This document shows positions 33,212 through 41,465 of a stretch of 64,000 bases of DNA, piece after piece. Source of the DNA: CAZLKN01 sp964560135 (GTDB taxonomy: Bacteria > Actinomycetota > JAICYB01); NCBI GenBank assembly GCA_964560135.1, contig CAZLKN010000001.1:124001-188000 (forward strand). The letters run 5' to 3'. The translations under genes were made by a program, and so were the position numbers. A model generated the notes under the pieces. That model worked only from the letters and a program-made list of their open reading frames with translations, searched no databases and was not told where the DNA came from. Position 1 is the first letter of the stretch. Every line of letters starts with the position of its first letter.

Positions 33212-33436
33212 TCAGGGCAGGGAGGGCGCGAGCTCCTCGTACTCGGGGAAGCGTCCGGTGCGCTTCTTGGAGAAGACGTTGGTGCCGTCGATCTCCACCT
33301 CGAACGCGCCGCCCTCGCCCGGGACGAGCGTGAGCTTCTCGACATCCTCGTCGTGCTCCTCGAGGATCTGGGCCGCCAGACCGACGGCGCGGTCGAGATA
33401 GCCTCAGACGGCGCAGTACGTGATGCTGATCAACAT
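33212..33436 (-). CDS. SelW-like selenoprotein (Rdx family, CxxU motif)
   Basis: On the minus strand an ATG at 33436, with GGAGGTG 7 bp upstream, opens a frame of 74 residues with one internal TGA (codon 11, 33406-33404) before the final TGA. Read through, the N-terminus is MLISITYC-AV-U-GYLDRAV, the CxxU redox motif of SelW/Rdx proteins. The rest matches the family closely: LVPGEGGAFEVEIDGTNVFS, then KKRTGRFPEYEEL, including the G-x-F-P end motif. Usual family length is 70-100 residues, so the gene is complete. A hairpin with G in the loop starts 15 nt after the UGA. SelW-like proteins are small thioredoxin-fold redox proteins and are among the commonest bacterial selenoproteins. A Cys-to-stop mutation is unlikely because the downstream part is fully conserved. 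Confidence 0.9.
33379..33394 (-). promoter_or_regulatory. Candidate bacterial SECIS hairpin after the SelW UGA
   Basis: On the minus strand GACCG and CGGTC form a 5-bp stem around the loop CGCCGT, which has G at position 2. The loop starts 17 nt from the U of the UGA. An alternative, overlapping stem (TCTGG/CCAGA, loop CGGC) lies slightly further downstream, about 31 nt from that U. Either meets the distance rule; folding tests are needed to choose. Confidence 0.5.
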
Positions 33437-33472
33437 GTGCGGACACCTCCATCCGTGATGTAGTCAGGGTAC

Positions 33473-35401
33473 ATGTCCAACGACTTCGTCTGGCAGCCGA
33501 CGCCCGAGGTGGTCGAGCGCGCGAACGTCACGCGGCTCGCGCGACGCCACGGGATCGGCTCCTACCCGGAGCTGCTGCGCCGGTCACAGCAGGACGTCGA
33601 GTGGTTCTGGGAGGCGGTGGTCGACGACCTCGGCTTCACCTTCTCCCGTCCCTACGAGAGGGTGCTGGACGACTCCCGTGGGATCCAGTGGCCGCTGTGG
33701 TTCGTGGGCGGCAGGATCAACATCGCCCACAACTGCGTCGACCGTCACCGCGACTCGGGGGTCACTGCGGTGGTGTGGGAGGGCGAGGACGGCAGCGTCC
33801 GGACCCTGTCCTACGAGCAGCTGGGGGCCGAAGTGGCCCGGCTGGCCTCGGGCCTGGGTTCCCTCGGCGTCGGGAAGGGCGACGCCGTCGGGATCTTCCT
33901 CCCCATGACCCCGGAGGCGGTGATCGCGTTCATGGCCTGCTGCAAGATCGGCGCGATCGTCGTCCCGATCTTCTCCGGCTTCGCCGCTCCGGCCATCGCC
34001 TCCCGGCTGCACGACGCCGAGGCCAAGGCGCTGATCTGTGCCGACGGTTTCTACCGGCGCGGCTCGGTGGTGCACATGAAGCGCACCGCCGACGAGGCGG
34101 TGGCGCTCAGCCCGACCGTCGAGCACGTGGTCGTCGCGGGGCGGACGGGCGTCACGGACGCGCTCACCTCCGGACGGGACGTGCTCTGGAGCGATCTCGT
34201 CGAGGGTCGGCCCGACCGGGCCCCCACCGAGGACACCGATTCCGAAGACCCGTTCATGATCGCCTACACCTCCGGGACCACGGGCAAGCCCAAGGGGGCG
34301 GTCCACGTCCACGGGGGCTTCCTCGTGAAGATCGCCGCGGAGGTCGCCTACCAGACCGACTACCGTCCGGGCGAGACGCTGTTCTGGTTGTCCGACCCGG
34401 GCTGGATCATGGGTCCCTGGGAGATCGTGGGCACCCTGGCCCTCGGCGGGACGATCTTCCTGTACGACGGAGCGCCCGACCATCCCGATCCCGGGCGGCT
34501 GTGGGAGATGGTCGAGCGCCACGGGATCGCCACGCTCGGGGTATCGCCGACGCTCGTCCGGGCGCTGATGGGCGCCGGTGACGAGCACGTGGCACGGCAC
34601 GATCTGTCGAGCCTGAGGATCCTGGGCTCCACCGGAGAGCCGTGGAACACCGAGCCGTACCTGTGGTTCGCCGACAAGGTCGGCGGCGGGCGATGCCCCA
34701 TCATCAACTTCTCCGGTGGCACGGAGGTCGGGGCGTGCTTCCTGTCACCCACCCCGGTCGTGCCGTTGAAGGCCTGCTCGCTCGGGGGCCCGGCCCTCGG
34801 GATGGCCGTCGACGTCTACGACACCAACGGCAAGCCGGTGCGGGGCGACGTCGGGGAGCTCGTCTGCACGAAGCCCTGGCCGGGCATGACCCGCGGGATC
34901 TGGGGCGACCCCGACCGCTACATCTCCTCGTACTGGTCGCGCTGGCCGGAGGTGTGGGTGCACGGCGACTGGGCCGCGGTCGACACCGACGGGCAATGGT
35001 TCCTCCAGGGACGATCCGACGACACCATGAACGTGGCCGGCAAGCGGATCGGGCCTGCCGAGGTGGAATCGGCGCTGGTGTCGCATCCGGCGGTGGTGGA
35101 AGCCGCCGTGGTCGGCGTCCCCGACGATGTCAAGGGTGAGGCCATCTGGTGCTACGTCGTGCTGGGGGCCGGTCACTCCGAGAGCGAGGAGCTCCGGGAG
35201 GACATCGGTGGCCACGTGGCCGCGGACCTCGGCAAGGCGTTCAAGCCCGGTGCCGTCCGGTTCGTCGCCGAGCTGCCCAAGACCCGGAACGCGAAGGTGC
35301 TGCGCCGCGCCGTCCGTGCCGTGGCTCTCGGGAAGGATCCGGGGGATCTGACCAATCTCGAGAATCCGCCGGCGCTCGAGGAGATCGCGAAGGCACGCTG
35401 A
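33473..35401 (+). CDS. Acetyl-/acyl-CoA synthetase (AMP-forming, Acs-like)
   Basis: A 642-residue adenylate-forming enzyme of the acetyl/propionyl-CoA synthetase type. It has the Acs N-terminal region (NIAHNCVDRH), AMP motif YTSGTTGKPKGAVH (about 263-276), GSTGEPWN, INFSGGTEVG, and the C-terminal hinge QGRSDDTMNVAGKRIGPAEVES. The terminal lysine motif is LPKTRNAKVLRR, where protein acetylation regulates homologues. It differs from the second Acs at the window end, so the substrate may be a short or medium carboxylate other than acetate. The ATG at 33473 has no good SD; TAGTCA 6 bp upstream may be a -10. A second acyl-CoA ligase follows after 25 bp. Confidence 0.85.
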   Translation: MSNDFVWQPTPEVVERANVTRLARRHGIGSYPELLRRSQQDVEWFWEAVVDDLGFTFSRPYERVLDDSRGIQWPLWFVGGRINIAHNCVDRHRDSGVTAVVWEGEDGSVRTLSYEQLGAEVARLASGLGSLGVGKGDAVGIFLPMTPEAVIAFMACCKIGAIVVPIFSGFAAPAIASRLHDAEAKALICADGFYRRGSVVHMKRTADEAVALSPTVEHVVVAGRTGVTDALTSGRDVLWSDLVEGRPDRAPTEDTDSEDPFMIAYTSGTTGKPKGAVHVHGGFLVKIAAEVAYQTDYRPGETLFWLSDPGWIMGPWEIVGTLALGGTIFLYDGAPDHPDPGRLWEMVERHGIATLGVSPTLVRALMGAGDEHVARHDLSSLRILGSTGEPWNTEPYLWFADKVGGGRCPIINFSGGTEVGACFLSPTPVVPLKACSLGGPALGMAVDVYDTNGKPVRGDVGELVCTKPWPGMTRGIWGDPDRYISSYWSRWPEVWVHGDWAAVDTDGQWFLQGRSDDTMNVAGKRIGPAEVESALVSHPAVVEAAVVGVPDDVKGEAIWCYVVLGAGHSESEELREDIGGHVAADLGKAFKPGAVRFVAELPKTRNAKVLRRAVRAVALGKDPGDLTNLENPPALEEIAKAR

Positions 35402-35426
35402 CAACGGTGCAAGGGGAGGTTCTGCG

Positions 35427-36995
35427 ATGAAGGAGCTCGTGTTCCACCGGCAGCTGCTGCCGGCCGTGGAGCGGTACGCCGACAAGCTGGCGTTCTTCGA
35501 CGAGGACGGCTACGAGGCCACCTACGCTCAGCACCTCGACCGCACGCTCCGCCTCGGCGACGCGATGCGGCGTGAGCTCGGCGTGGGCAGGTCGGACCGC
35601 TTCGCGATCATGGCCACCAACAGCCACCAGTACCTCGAGCTGTACCATGCGGGGTTCCTCGGGACGGGCGTCGTCAATCCGCTGAACCTGCGGCTCGCGC
35701 CCAAGGAGCTCGCGTTCATCCTCAACGACTCGGAGACCGAGGTCTGCTTCGTCGACTTCCTGTTCGCACCGAACATCGACGCGATCCGCTCCGAGGTGCC
35801 GAGCTTGAAGAAGGTCGTTCTGATCGGTCCCGACCTCGGCGACACCCCGCACGACATCACCTATGAGGATCTGCTGGCCGCCGGTGAACCTGTGGTCCCC
35901 GACGAGCCGGAGGAGGACGATCCCGTCGTCCTCATGTACACCGGCGGCACCACCGGGCTCCCGAAGGGCGTGCTGCTCGATCAGCGGGCCGAGATGCTGA
36001 ACGCCTACCACGTGGCGGCCCTGTTCGGCGTCGACGAGGAACGTGTGTATCTCCACCAGACCCCGATGTTCCACGCCGCCTCCATGGGCGGGCTCCTGCT
36101 CGTTCCCGCCTCCGGTGCGGCGTCGGTGTTCATCCCGCTGTTCGACCCCGTGAAGGTGATGGACGTGATCGAGCGGCACGGCGTGACGATGACGGTCATG
36201 GTTCCGACGATGATCGCGATGATGATGAACCACGAGGCGTTCGCGCCCGAGCGGGTGTCGTCGTTGCGCACGCTCGTCTACGGCGCCTCGCCGATGCCGG
36301 CTGCGCTGCTGGACCGTGTGATGTCGGAGATCCCGGGGGCCGAGCTGTACCAGGGCTACGGGATGACGGAGGCCTCGGCGGTGCTGACCTTCCTCACCCC
36401 CGACGACCACCGAGCGGGCGGCGAGCCGCTGCGGTCTGCGGGCCGGGCCGTCCCCGGGGTGGCGCTCACGATCCAGGACCCGGAGGGCAATATCGTGGAG
36501 CTCGGCGAGGTGGGGGAGGTCTGCGCGAGGGCCGGCAATCTCATGCGCGAGTACTGGCGTCGTCCGGAGGAGACCGCAGAGGCTTTCCGCGGCGGCTGGT
36601 ACCACACCGGCGATGCGGGCAGGCTCGACGAGCGCGGCTACCTGTACCTCGTGGACCGGGTGAAGGACATGATCGTCACCGGCGGCGAGAATGTGTACTC
36701 CGCGGAGGTGGAGGACGCCATCGCGACGCATCCGGCGGTGGAGGAGGTGGCCGTGATCGGGATCCCGCACGAGGTCTGGGGTGAGCAGGTGCACGCGGTC
36801 GTCGTGCTGAAGGGGGAACAGAGCGCCACCGAGGAGCAGATCCAGGAGCACGCCCGTGCTTCGATCGCCGGCTACAAGGTGCCCAAATCGGTGGAGTTCC
36901 GCACGGAGCCGCTTCCGCTGTCCGGAGCCCTCAAGATCCTGAAGCGTGAGTTGCGCGCTCCGTACTGGGAGGGCCACGGTCGGGGGGTCCACTGA
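35427..36995 (+). CDS. Medium/long-chain acyl-CoA ligase (AMP-forming)
   Basis: A 522-residue ligase with the AMP motif MYTGGTTGLPKGV (about 171-183), YGMTEAS (about 311-317), and the hinge YHTGDAGRLDERGYLYLVDR. The block DMIVTGGENVYSAEVE leads into the C-terminal domain, and KILKREL is the catalytic lysine region. Length and order are standard for fatty-acyl-CoA synthetases. AGGGGAGG lies a few bases upstream of the ATG. Co-directional with the Acs-like gene (25-bp gap), forming a carboxylate activation pair; a MaoC-type hydratase lies a little downstream. Confidence 0.88.
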   Translation: MKELVFHRQLLPAVERYADKLAFFDEDGYEATYAQHLDRTLRLGDAMRRELGVGRSDRFAIMATNSHQYLELYHAGFLGTGVVNPLNLRLAPKELAFILNDSETEVCFVDFLFAPNIDAIRSEVPSLKKVVLIGPDLGDTPHDITYEDLLAAGEPVVPDEPEEDDPVVLMYTGGTTGLPKGVLLDQRAEMLNAYHVAALFGVDEERVYLHQTPMFHAASMGGLLLVPASGAASVFIPLFDPVKVMDVIERHGVTMTVMVPTMIAMMMNHEAFAPERVSSLRTLVYGASPMPAALLDRVMSEIPGAELYQGYGMTEASAVLTFLTPDDHRAGGEPLRSAGRAVPGVALTIQDPEGNIVELGEVGEVCARAGNLMREYWRRPEETAEAFRGGWYHTGDAGRLDERGYLYLVDRVKDMIVTGGENVYSAEVEDAIATHPAVEEVAVIGIPHEVWGEQVHAVVVLKGEQSATEEQIQEHARASIAGYKVPKSVEFRTEPLPLSGALKILKRELRAPYWEGHGRGVH

Positions 36996-37009
36996 CCCCA
37001 CCGGGAACC

Positions 37010-37654
37010 GTGAGCGGCGAGCCCGAGGTCGGCGCCGGGCCGCACCCGGAGCCGTGGCCGGACGACCCGCGTCTGGATCCGGAGCTGCTCGCCAACGGCG
37101 ACCGCCGCAACGTCGTCGACCGCTACCGCTACTGGCGGATGGAGGCGATCGTCTCGGACCTCGACCGCCGGCGGCACCCCTTCCACGTGGCGGTGGAGAA
37201 CTGGGAGCACGACCTGAACATCGGCGCGGTCGTGCGGAACGCCAACGCCTTCAACGCCGCCGCCGTCCACATCGTCGGACGCAGGAGGTGGAACCGGCGG
37301 GGCGCGATGGTGACCGACCGCTACCAGCACATCCGCCACCATCCCGGCACCGCAGAGCTGGTGTCCTGGGCGGCCGGAGCGGACCTTCCCATCCTCGGGA
37401 TCGACAATCTCCCGGGCAGTCTGCCCATCGTCTCCGCCCAGCTCCCGCGGGCCTGCGTCCTGCTCTTCGGCCAGGAGGGCCCCGGGCTTTCCGAGGAGGC
37501 CCGCCGGGCCGTCCACGGGGTGCTGTCGATCCCGCAGTACGGGTCGACGCGCTCGATCAACGCCGGGGTGGCGTCGGGGATCGCGATGTTCGAGTGGTGC
37601 CGCCGCCACGCCGGGCCCCCTCCGGAGGGTTGGGGCACGACTGGGGACGGGTAA
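37010..37654 (+). CDS. SpoU/TrmH family RNA methyltransferase
   Basis: A 214-residue SPOUT enzyme that 2'-O-methylates RNA with SAM. The three family motifs are present: NIGAVVRNANAFNAAAVHIVG (motif 1), LLFGQEGPGLS (motif 2) and SIPQYGSTRSINAGVASGIA (motif 3, in the deep knot). The N-terminal 60 residues are not a typical L30e-like domain. The tRNA or rRNA target position cannot be told. GTG start at 37010, 14 bp after the ligase gene. Confidence 0.88.
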   Translation: MSGEPEVGAGPHPEPWPDDPRLDPELLANGDRRNVVDRYRYWRMEAIVSDLDRRRHPFHVAVENWEHDLNIGAVVRNANAFNAAAVHIVGRRRWNRRGAMVTDRYQHIRHHPGTAELVSWAAGADLPILGIDNLPGSLPIVSAQLPRACVLLFGQEGPGLSEEARRAVHGVLSIPQYGSTRSINAGVASGIAMFEWCRRHAGPPPEGWGTTGDG

Positions 37655-37663
37655 CCGCAGTGC

Positions 37664-38584
37664 ATGACGCGCGGCTGCCCGGAGACGACCACGATCACCG
37701 TGGGGGAGGTGGAGGTGTCCAATGCGGACAAGCTGCTGTTCCCCGCCGACGGGTACACCAAGCAGGACCTTGCCACCTACGTCCGCGATGTTGCGGAGGT
37801 CATGCTGCCGCACGTGCAGGGGCGGCCGCTGGCCCTGGTGCGGCTCCCCGACGGACTCGGCTCGAACCGCTTCTTCCAGAAGGAGGCGCCGGAGCACTTT
37901 CCCGACTACGTGCATCGCGTCACGCTGCCCAAGCAGCGAGGTGAGACGAATTACGCCGTGGCGGACAATCCCGCCACCCTCGTGTACCTCGCGAACCTCG
38001 GCTGTCTGGAGCTGCACGTCTGGCCCAGCCGCGCCGACCGGCCCCGGCACCCCGACCGCCTGATCTTCGACCTCGATCCCAGCGCCGACGATTTCGACGC
38101 CGTCCGGTCGACGGCCCGGGGGCTGAGGGAGATCCTCGAGGAGGTCGGGCTCGTGCCGTTCGTGATGACCTCCGGGTCGCGGGGGCTGCACGTGGTCTGT
38201 CCCCTCGACCGCAGCGCTCACGTGGACGAGGCTCGCGCCTTCGCCCGGGATGTCGCCGAGGTCGTGATGCGTCGCGATCCGGACTGCTGTACCACCGAGC
38301 AGCGCAAGGCGAAGCGCGGCGCACGCATCTTCCTCGACGTCGGCCGCAACGCCTACGCCCAGCATTCGGTGGCCCCCTATTCGGTGCGCGCCAAGGACGG
38401 TGCCCCCGTCGCCACGCCGCTGGGCTGGGACGAGGTGGGCACCTCCAAGCTGACCCCCCGGCGCTACACGATCGCCAACGTGCTGCGCCGCCTGGCGCAG
38501 AAGCCGGATCCGTGGCGTGATATCGACGACCACGCCCGCGGGCTGGCCGAATCCAGCGAGCGTCTGGCCGGCCTGTCGAGCTGA
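37664..38584 (+). CDS. Stand-alone LigD-type DNA polymerase/primase domain protein
   Basis: A 306-residue AEP-family polymerase matching the PolDom of bacterial non-homologous end-joining ligase D. It begins EVEVSNADKLLFPADGYTK. The catalytic metal motif is FDLDPSADDF (about 129-138), then SGSRGLHVVCPL (about 168-179) and the template-binding part ARIFLDVGRNAYAQHSVAPYS. No ligase or nuclease domain is attached and no ku gene is near. Stand-alone PolDoms work in NHEJ or repair synthesis with separate ligases in mycobacteria. ATG 37664 lacks a visible SD. Length is complete. Confidence 0.88.
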   Translation: MTRGCPETTTITVGEVEVSNADKLLFPADGYTKQDLATYVRDVAEVMLPHVQGRPLALVRLPDGLGSNRFFQKEAPEHFPDYVHRVTLPKQRGETNYAVADNPATLVYLANLGCLELHVWPSRADRPRHPDRLIFDLDPSADDFDAVRSTARGLREILEEVGLVPFVMTSGSRGLHVVCPLDRSAHVDEARAFARDVAEVVMRRDPDCCTTEQRKAKRGARIFLDVGRNAYAQHSVAPYSVRAKDGAPVATPLGWDEVGTSKLTPRRYTIANVLRRLAQKPDPWRDIDDHARGLAESSERLAGLSS

Positions 38585-38641
38585 CGCGCCGTCCGGTATC
38601 CTCGGCCCCCGTCGGTGTCGCTCGGAGGGGAGGAGATCCGC

Positions 38642-39487
38642 ATGAGCCCGCGCCCGCTGTCACCCGACCTCATCGGCCTGACTGCCGATCCCGTCGGTGT
38701 CTCCTGGGACGAGCGCGACGTGATGCTCTACGCCTGCGGTGTGGGGGCGCGCCCCGATGCGGAACTCGACTTCTGTTTCGAGGGCAGCGGACCGAAGGTG
38801 CTGCCCACCTTCGCCGTGATCCCGGGGATGCGCGGCAGGGGCGTGCTCTCCGACGTGGACATCGACCCGGTGATGATCCTGCACGGCGAGCAGGAGATCA
38901 CCCTGCACCGGGAGCTGCCGCCGCGGGCTGAGGCACAGATCGTCGGCCGGCTCGCGGAGCTGTGGGACAAGCAGAAGGCGGCGGTGATCGTCGTCGAGGG
39001 GGTCTGCGAGGATGCCGACGGCCCCCTGTACACGGCACGCTCGACGATCTTCGTGCGGGGGGCCGGCGGGTTCGGCGGCGAACGGGGGCCGGCAACGGCC
39101 GGACGCAACGCGCCGCCCGAGCGGGAGCCCGACCACGTGATCCGCGACCACACCCGTCCGGAGCAGGCGGCGATCTACCGGCTGTCCGGGGACCGCAATC
39201 CTCTGCACATCGATCCCGAGTTCGCCGCGGCGGCCGGCTTCGACCGGCCGATCCTCCACGGGCTGTGCACCTACGGCTACGCCGGCCGCGCGGTCCTGAA
39301 CGCGCTGTGCGGCGGCGACCCGGGACGCTTCCGTTCCTTCGGTGTGCGCTTCGCCGACGTCGTGTACCCCGGCGACGAGATCGTGACCAGGCTCTGGGTC
39401 ACCGGCGAGGGCGAGGCGATCGTGCAGGCCGAAACCGGACGGGGCAGCGTCGTCCTCTCGCAGTCCCGCGCTACCTTCGAGGCCTGA
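38642..39487 (+). CDS. MaoC-like enoyl-CoA hydratase 2
   Basis: A 281-residue protein with two hotdog folds. The C-terminal one has the hydratase 2 motif YRLSGDRNPLHIDPEFA (about 178-194), with the catalytic Asp and His, and ILHGLCTYG after it. This is the architecture of peroxisomal-type MFE-2 hydratases and actinobacterial (R)-specific enoyl-CoA hydratases, acting in fatty-acid or steroid beta-oxidation. GGAGGGGAGGAG lies 6-8 bp before the ATG. It ends at a strong terminator. Confidence 0.88.
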   Translation: MSPRPLSPDLIGLTADPVGVSWDERDVMLYACGVGARPDAELDFCFEGSGPKVLPTFAVIPGMRGRGVLSDVDIDPVMILHGEQEITLHRELPPRAEAQIVGRLAELWDKQKAAVIVVEGVCEDADGPLYTARSTIFVRGAGGFGGERGPATAGRNAPPEREPDHVIRDHTRPEQAAIYRLSGDRNPLHIDPEFAAAAGFDRPILHGLCTYGYAGRAVLNALCGGDPGRFRSFGVRFADVVYPGDEIVTRLWVTGEGEAIVQAETGRGSVVLSQSRATFEA

Positions 39488-39507
39488 CTACCGACCGAAC
39501 CGGACGC

Positions 39508-39546
39508 CGCCGCCCATAGGGGTGGGGGGTTCTCCTATGGGCGGCG
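39508..39546 (+). terminator. Terminator hairpin after the MaoC gene
   Basis: A perfect 13-bp stem (CGCCGCCCATAGG at 39508-39520 with its complement at 39534-39546) and a 13-nt loop, 20 bp after the stop. Confidence 0.75.
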
Positions 39547-39713
39547 ACACGTCCAGATCAGCAGATCGGAATCGTCGCCGACGAGCAATGCCGTCCGCGG
39601 TGCGCCTCGACCGTCGAGGCGTGAAGTCATCGCCCCCCTGATGTCCATCTCATAGAAAGGAATCCATCTCGGGGGCCTCAGGTGTCGGACGAGTTGTTGC
39701 CGGATCGGGGCGG

Positions 39714-41102
39714 GTGTGGTTGGCTGTGCCTCCGGCAAAGGGGTACAGGGAGCGTCCGTTGGCCGTCGCCGTACAGGAGTTCGAACTCGTCGCACGCCTC
39801 AGGAGCCGCGATGTGGGCGCCTTCGAGGATCTCGTGCACGGCTACTCCGCCCGGGTTCGCTGGTGGGCCGGGGGGATCCTCCGGGACCCCTCGGAGATCG
39901 AGGATGTCATCCAGGAGGTGCTCTCCAGCGCCTGGAGGGCGGCGCCGGGTCTCCGCCCGGACACGGTCCTGGCCCCCTGGCTCAAGACCGTGACCCTGAA
40001 CGCGGCACGGAAGCGCCTGCGGTCGTATCACGGTGGTGTCGCCTCGCTCGAGTTGGTGCCGGACCATCCGGGAGAGGTGATCGAGCCCGAACTCGACGAG
40101 CGCGTCGACGTGTACGCGGCGCTCGGCCGGCTTCCCGACCGGGAGTCGCAGATCCTGCAGCTCCTGTACCTCGACAGCCTCACGATGCAGGAAGCCGCGT
40201 CCACCCTCGGTGTCTCGGAGGAGGCCGCCAAGAGCCTCGCGGCCCGGGCGCGACGGCGGTTCCGGAAGATGTTCCGCGAGTGGTTCTCGGCGGCGTCCTC
40301 GTTCGCCGTCGCACCGTTGCGCTGGCTGGGTCAGCTGCCTGAGATCGTCGGGAACGCCGGTGGTGCGGCGGGGTTCGCGGCAGGGACCGCGATCGCCCTG
40401 GCCGTCGCCGTGGCACCTCCGTCGGTTCCCCCGGCACAGCCGTCCACGGATGGCTCGACGGCCACCGGCGACGACACGCAGGCCTTCCGGGCGCTCCTCG
40501 GCCTTCCGGAGGACGCAGCGGCGCCCGGTGTACCCGCGGGAGACGTCCATCCGAGGCGCCAGGATCCGCCCGGAGGCCCGGTGAGGGCCGGTGATCCGGC
40601 CGGGCCCCCGGAGGGCCGCCCGCAGGGCCCGCCGGCACCTCCGCCCGGGCAGGGTGGGGAACAGCCTCCGGGACAGGCCAAGTCCGAGCCTCCGGGACAG
40701 GCGAAGTCTGAGCCTCCGGGGCAGGCGAAGTCTGAGCCTCCGGGGCAGGCGAAGGCCGACCCGCCGGGGCAGGGTTCGGGGTCGCCCGGGCAGGGGAACG
40801 GCCCGCCGGCACCTCCACCTGGGCAGGGCGGGGAACAGCCTCCCGGCCAGGCCAAGGACGGATCACCGGGCCAGGGCAACCAGGGGCCGCCCCCCTCACA
40901 GGGGGGCCAGGGTCAGCCCTCCGATCCGCCGGGGAAGGGTCCGCAGGGATCTCCGGGTGACGGGAAGTCGGCGGGGCCGCCGTCCGGTGGCACGAACCCC
41001 GGCGATGGCGGGGGCAATGCGTCGCCCCCCGGGCAGGGGTCGCCGGGGAACGGGTCGTCGGGGAAGGGACCATCCGGGAAGGCGGGCGGCCCGAAGGCCT
41101 GA
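39714..41102 (+). CDS. ECF-type sigma factor with membrane segment and long Pro/Gly/Gln tail
   Basis: A 462-residue protein. The first about 190 residues are an ECF sigma factor: region 2 (ARLRSRDVGAFEDLVHGYSA, IEDVIQEVLSSAWR) and region 4 (LGRLPDRESQILQLLYLDSL, then MQEAASTLGVSEEAAKSL). A likely membrane helix follows (GAAGFAAGTAIALAVAVAP, about 217-235). The rest is a long low-complexity tail of Pro, Gly, Gln, Ser and Lys with repeats such as EPPGQAKS. So the sigma domain seems fused to its own membrane tether with an outside tail; no separate anti-sigma gene is adjacent. The GTG at 39714 is used. The frame stays open upstream to a stop, with a GAAAGGA SD-like site at about 39655 lacking a start codon, so the N-terminus is uncertain. 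Confidence 0.75.
   Translation: MWLAVPPAKGYRERPLAVAVQEFELVARLRSRDVGAFEDLVHGYSARVRWWAGGILRDPSEIEDVIQEVLSSAWRAAPGLRPDTVLAPWLKTVTLNAARKRLRSYHGGVASLELVPDHPGEVIEPELDERVDVYAALGRLPDRESQILQLLYLDSLTMQEAASTLGVSEEAAKSLAARARRRFRKMFREWFSAASSFAVAPLRWLGQLPEIVGNAGGAAGFAAGTAIALAVAVAPPSVPPAQPSTDGSTATGDDTQAFRALLGLPEDAAAPGVPAGDVHPRRQDPPGGPVRAGDPAGPPEGRPQGPPAPPPGQGGEQPPGQAKSEPPGQAKSEPPGQAKSEPPGQAKADPPGQGSGSPGQGNGPPAPPPGQGGEQPPGQAKDGSPGQGNQGPPPSQGGQGQPSDPPGKGPQGSPGDGKSAGPPSGGTNPGDGGGNASPPGQGSPGNGSSGKGPSGKAGGPKA
40665..40760 (+). repeat. Four tandem 24-bp repeats in the sigma-factor tail
   Basis: Units 40665-40688, 40689-40712, 40713-40736 and 40737-40760 encode PPGQAKSE-like octapeptides. They differ by a few bases. 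A longer block (APPPGQGGEQPPGQAK) also occurs twice, near 40635 and 40808. Confidence 0.85.
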
Positions 41103-41130
41103 TCGGTTCGGCGTCCGTGCGACGGTCGCG

Positions 41131-41361
41131 TCAGGAGGCGAGTGCTGCGGGGATCCGCCGTGCCGGGGTGGTGAGGAGAACGACCCCCATCTCGATGCGC
41201 CTGCGGCCCGGAGACTGCCGGCGCAGCGTCTGGATCTCGCGTTGGGCGAGGCGGATGGACTCCCAGGGAGCTTGCCGCTCGAGGAGTCTGGCGAGGATCT
41301 GTTCGGCCCGCTTGAGCTCCTGTCCGAGCTCTTCGGTTGTCCTCGCTGCCATGACCGCCAT
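41131..41361 (-). CDS. Small helical protein, unknown
   Basis: A 76-residue protein with a charged helix likely to form a coiled coil (TTEELGQELKRAEQILARLL) and a basic second half. GGGAGG lies 5 bp before the ATG at 41361; an in-frame ATG nine bases later is a possible alternative. It converges with the sigma-factor gene. No family recognised. Confidence 0.55.
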   Translation of the reverse strand: MAVMAARTTEELGQELKRAEQILARLLERQAPWESIRLAQREIQTLRRQSPGRRRIEMGVVLLTTPARRIPAALAS

Positions 41362-41465
41362 GCCGACCTCCCTCTCACCATCTGTATCGGCATGCCCGAC
41401 GGCCGATCTATAGTCCCTTCTGCCTATGACAACGGATGAGTGGCGCTTACCCGCTGCGGTGGAGG

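Noticed and set aside
33204..33401. Small plus-strand frames over the SelW region
   Set aside because: Shadows of the UGA-containing minus-strand gene; no SD or family match.
39666..39713. Sigma-factor start at an ATC codon behind GAAAGGA
   Set aside because: The SD-like site is suggestive, but ATC starts are very rare and spacing is only 4 bp; GTG 39714 kept with a note.
40665..40760. CRISPR-like direct repeats
   Set aside because: Repeats are 24 bp without spacers and code in frame for the sigma-factor tail.
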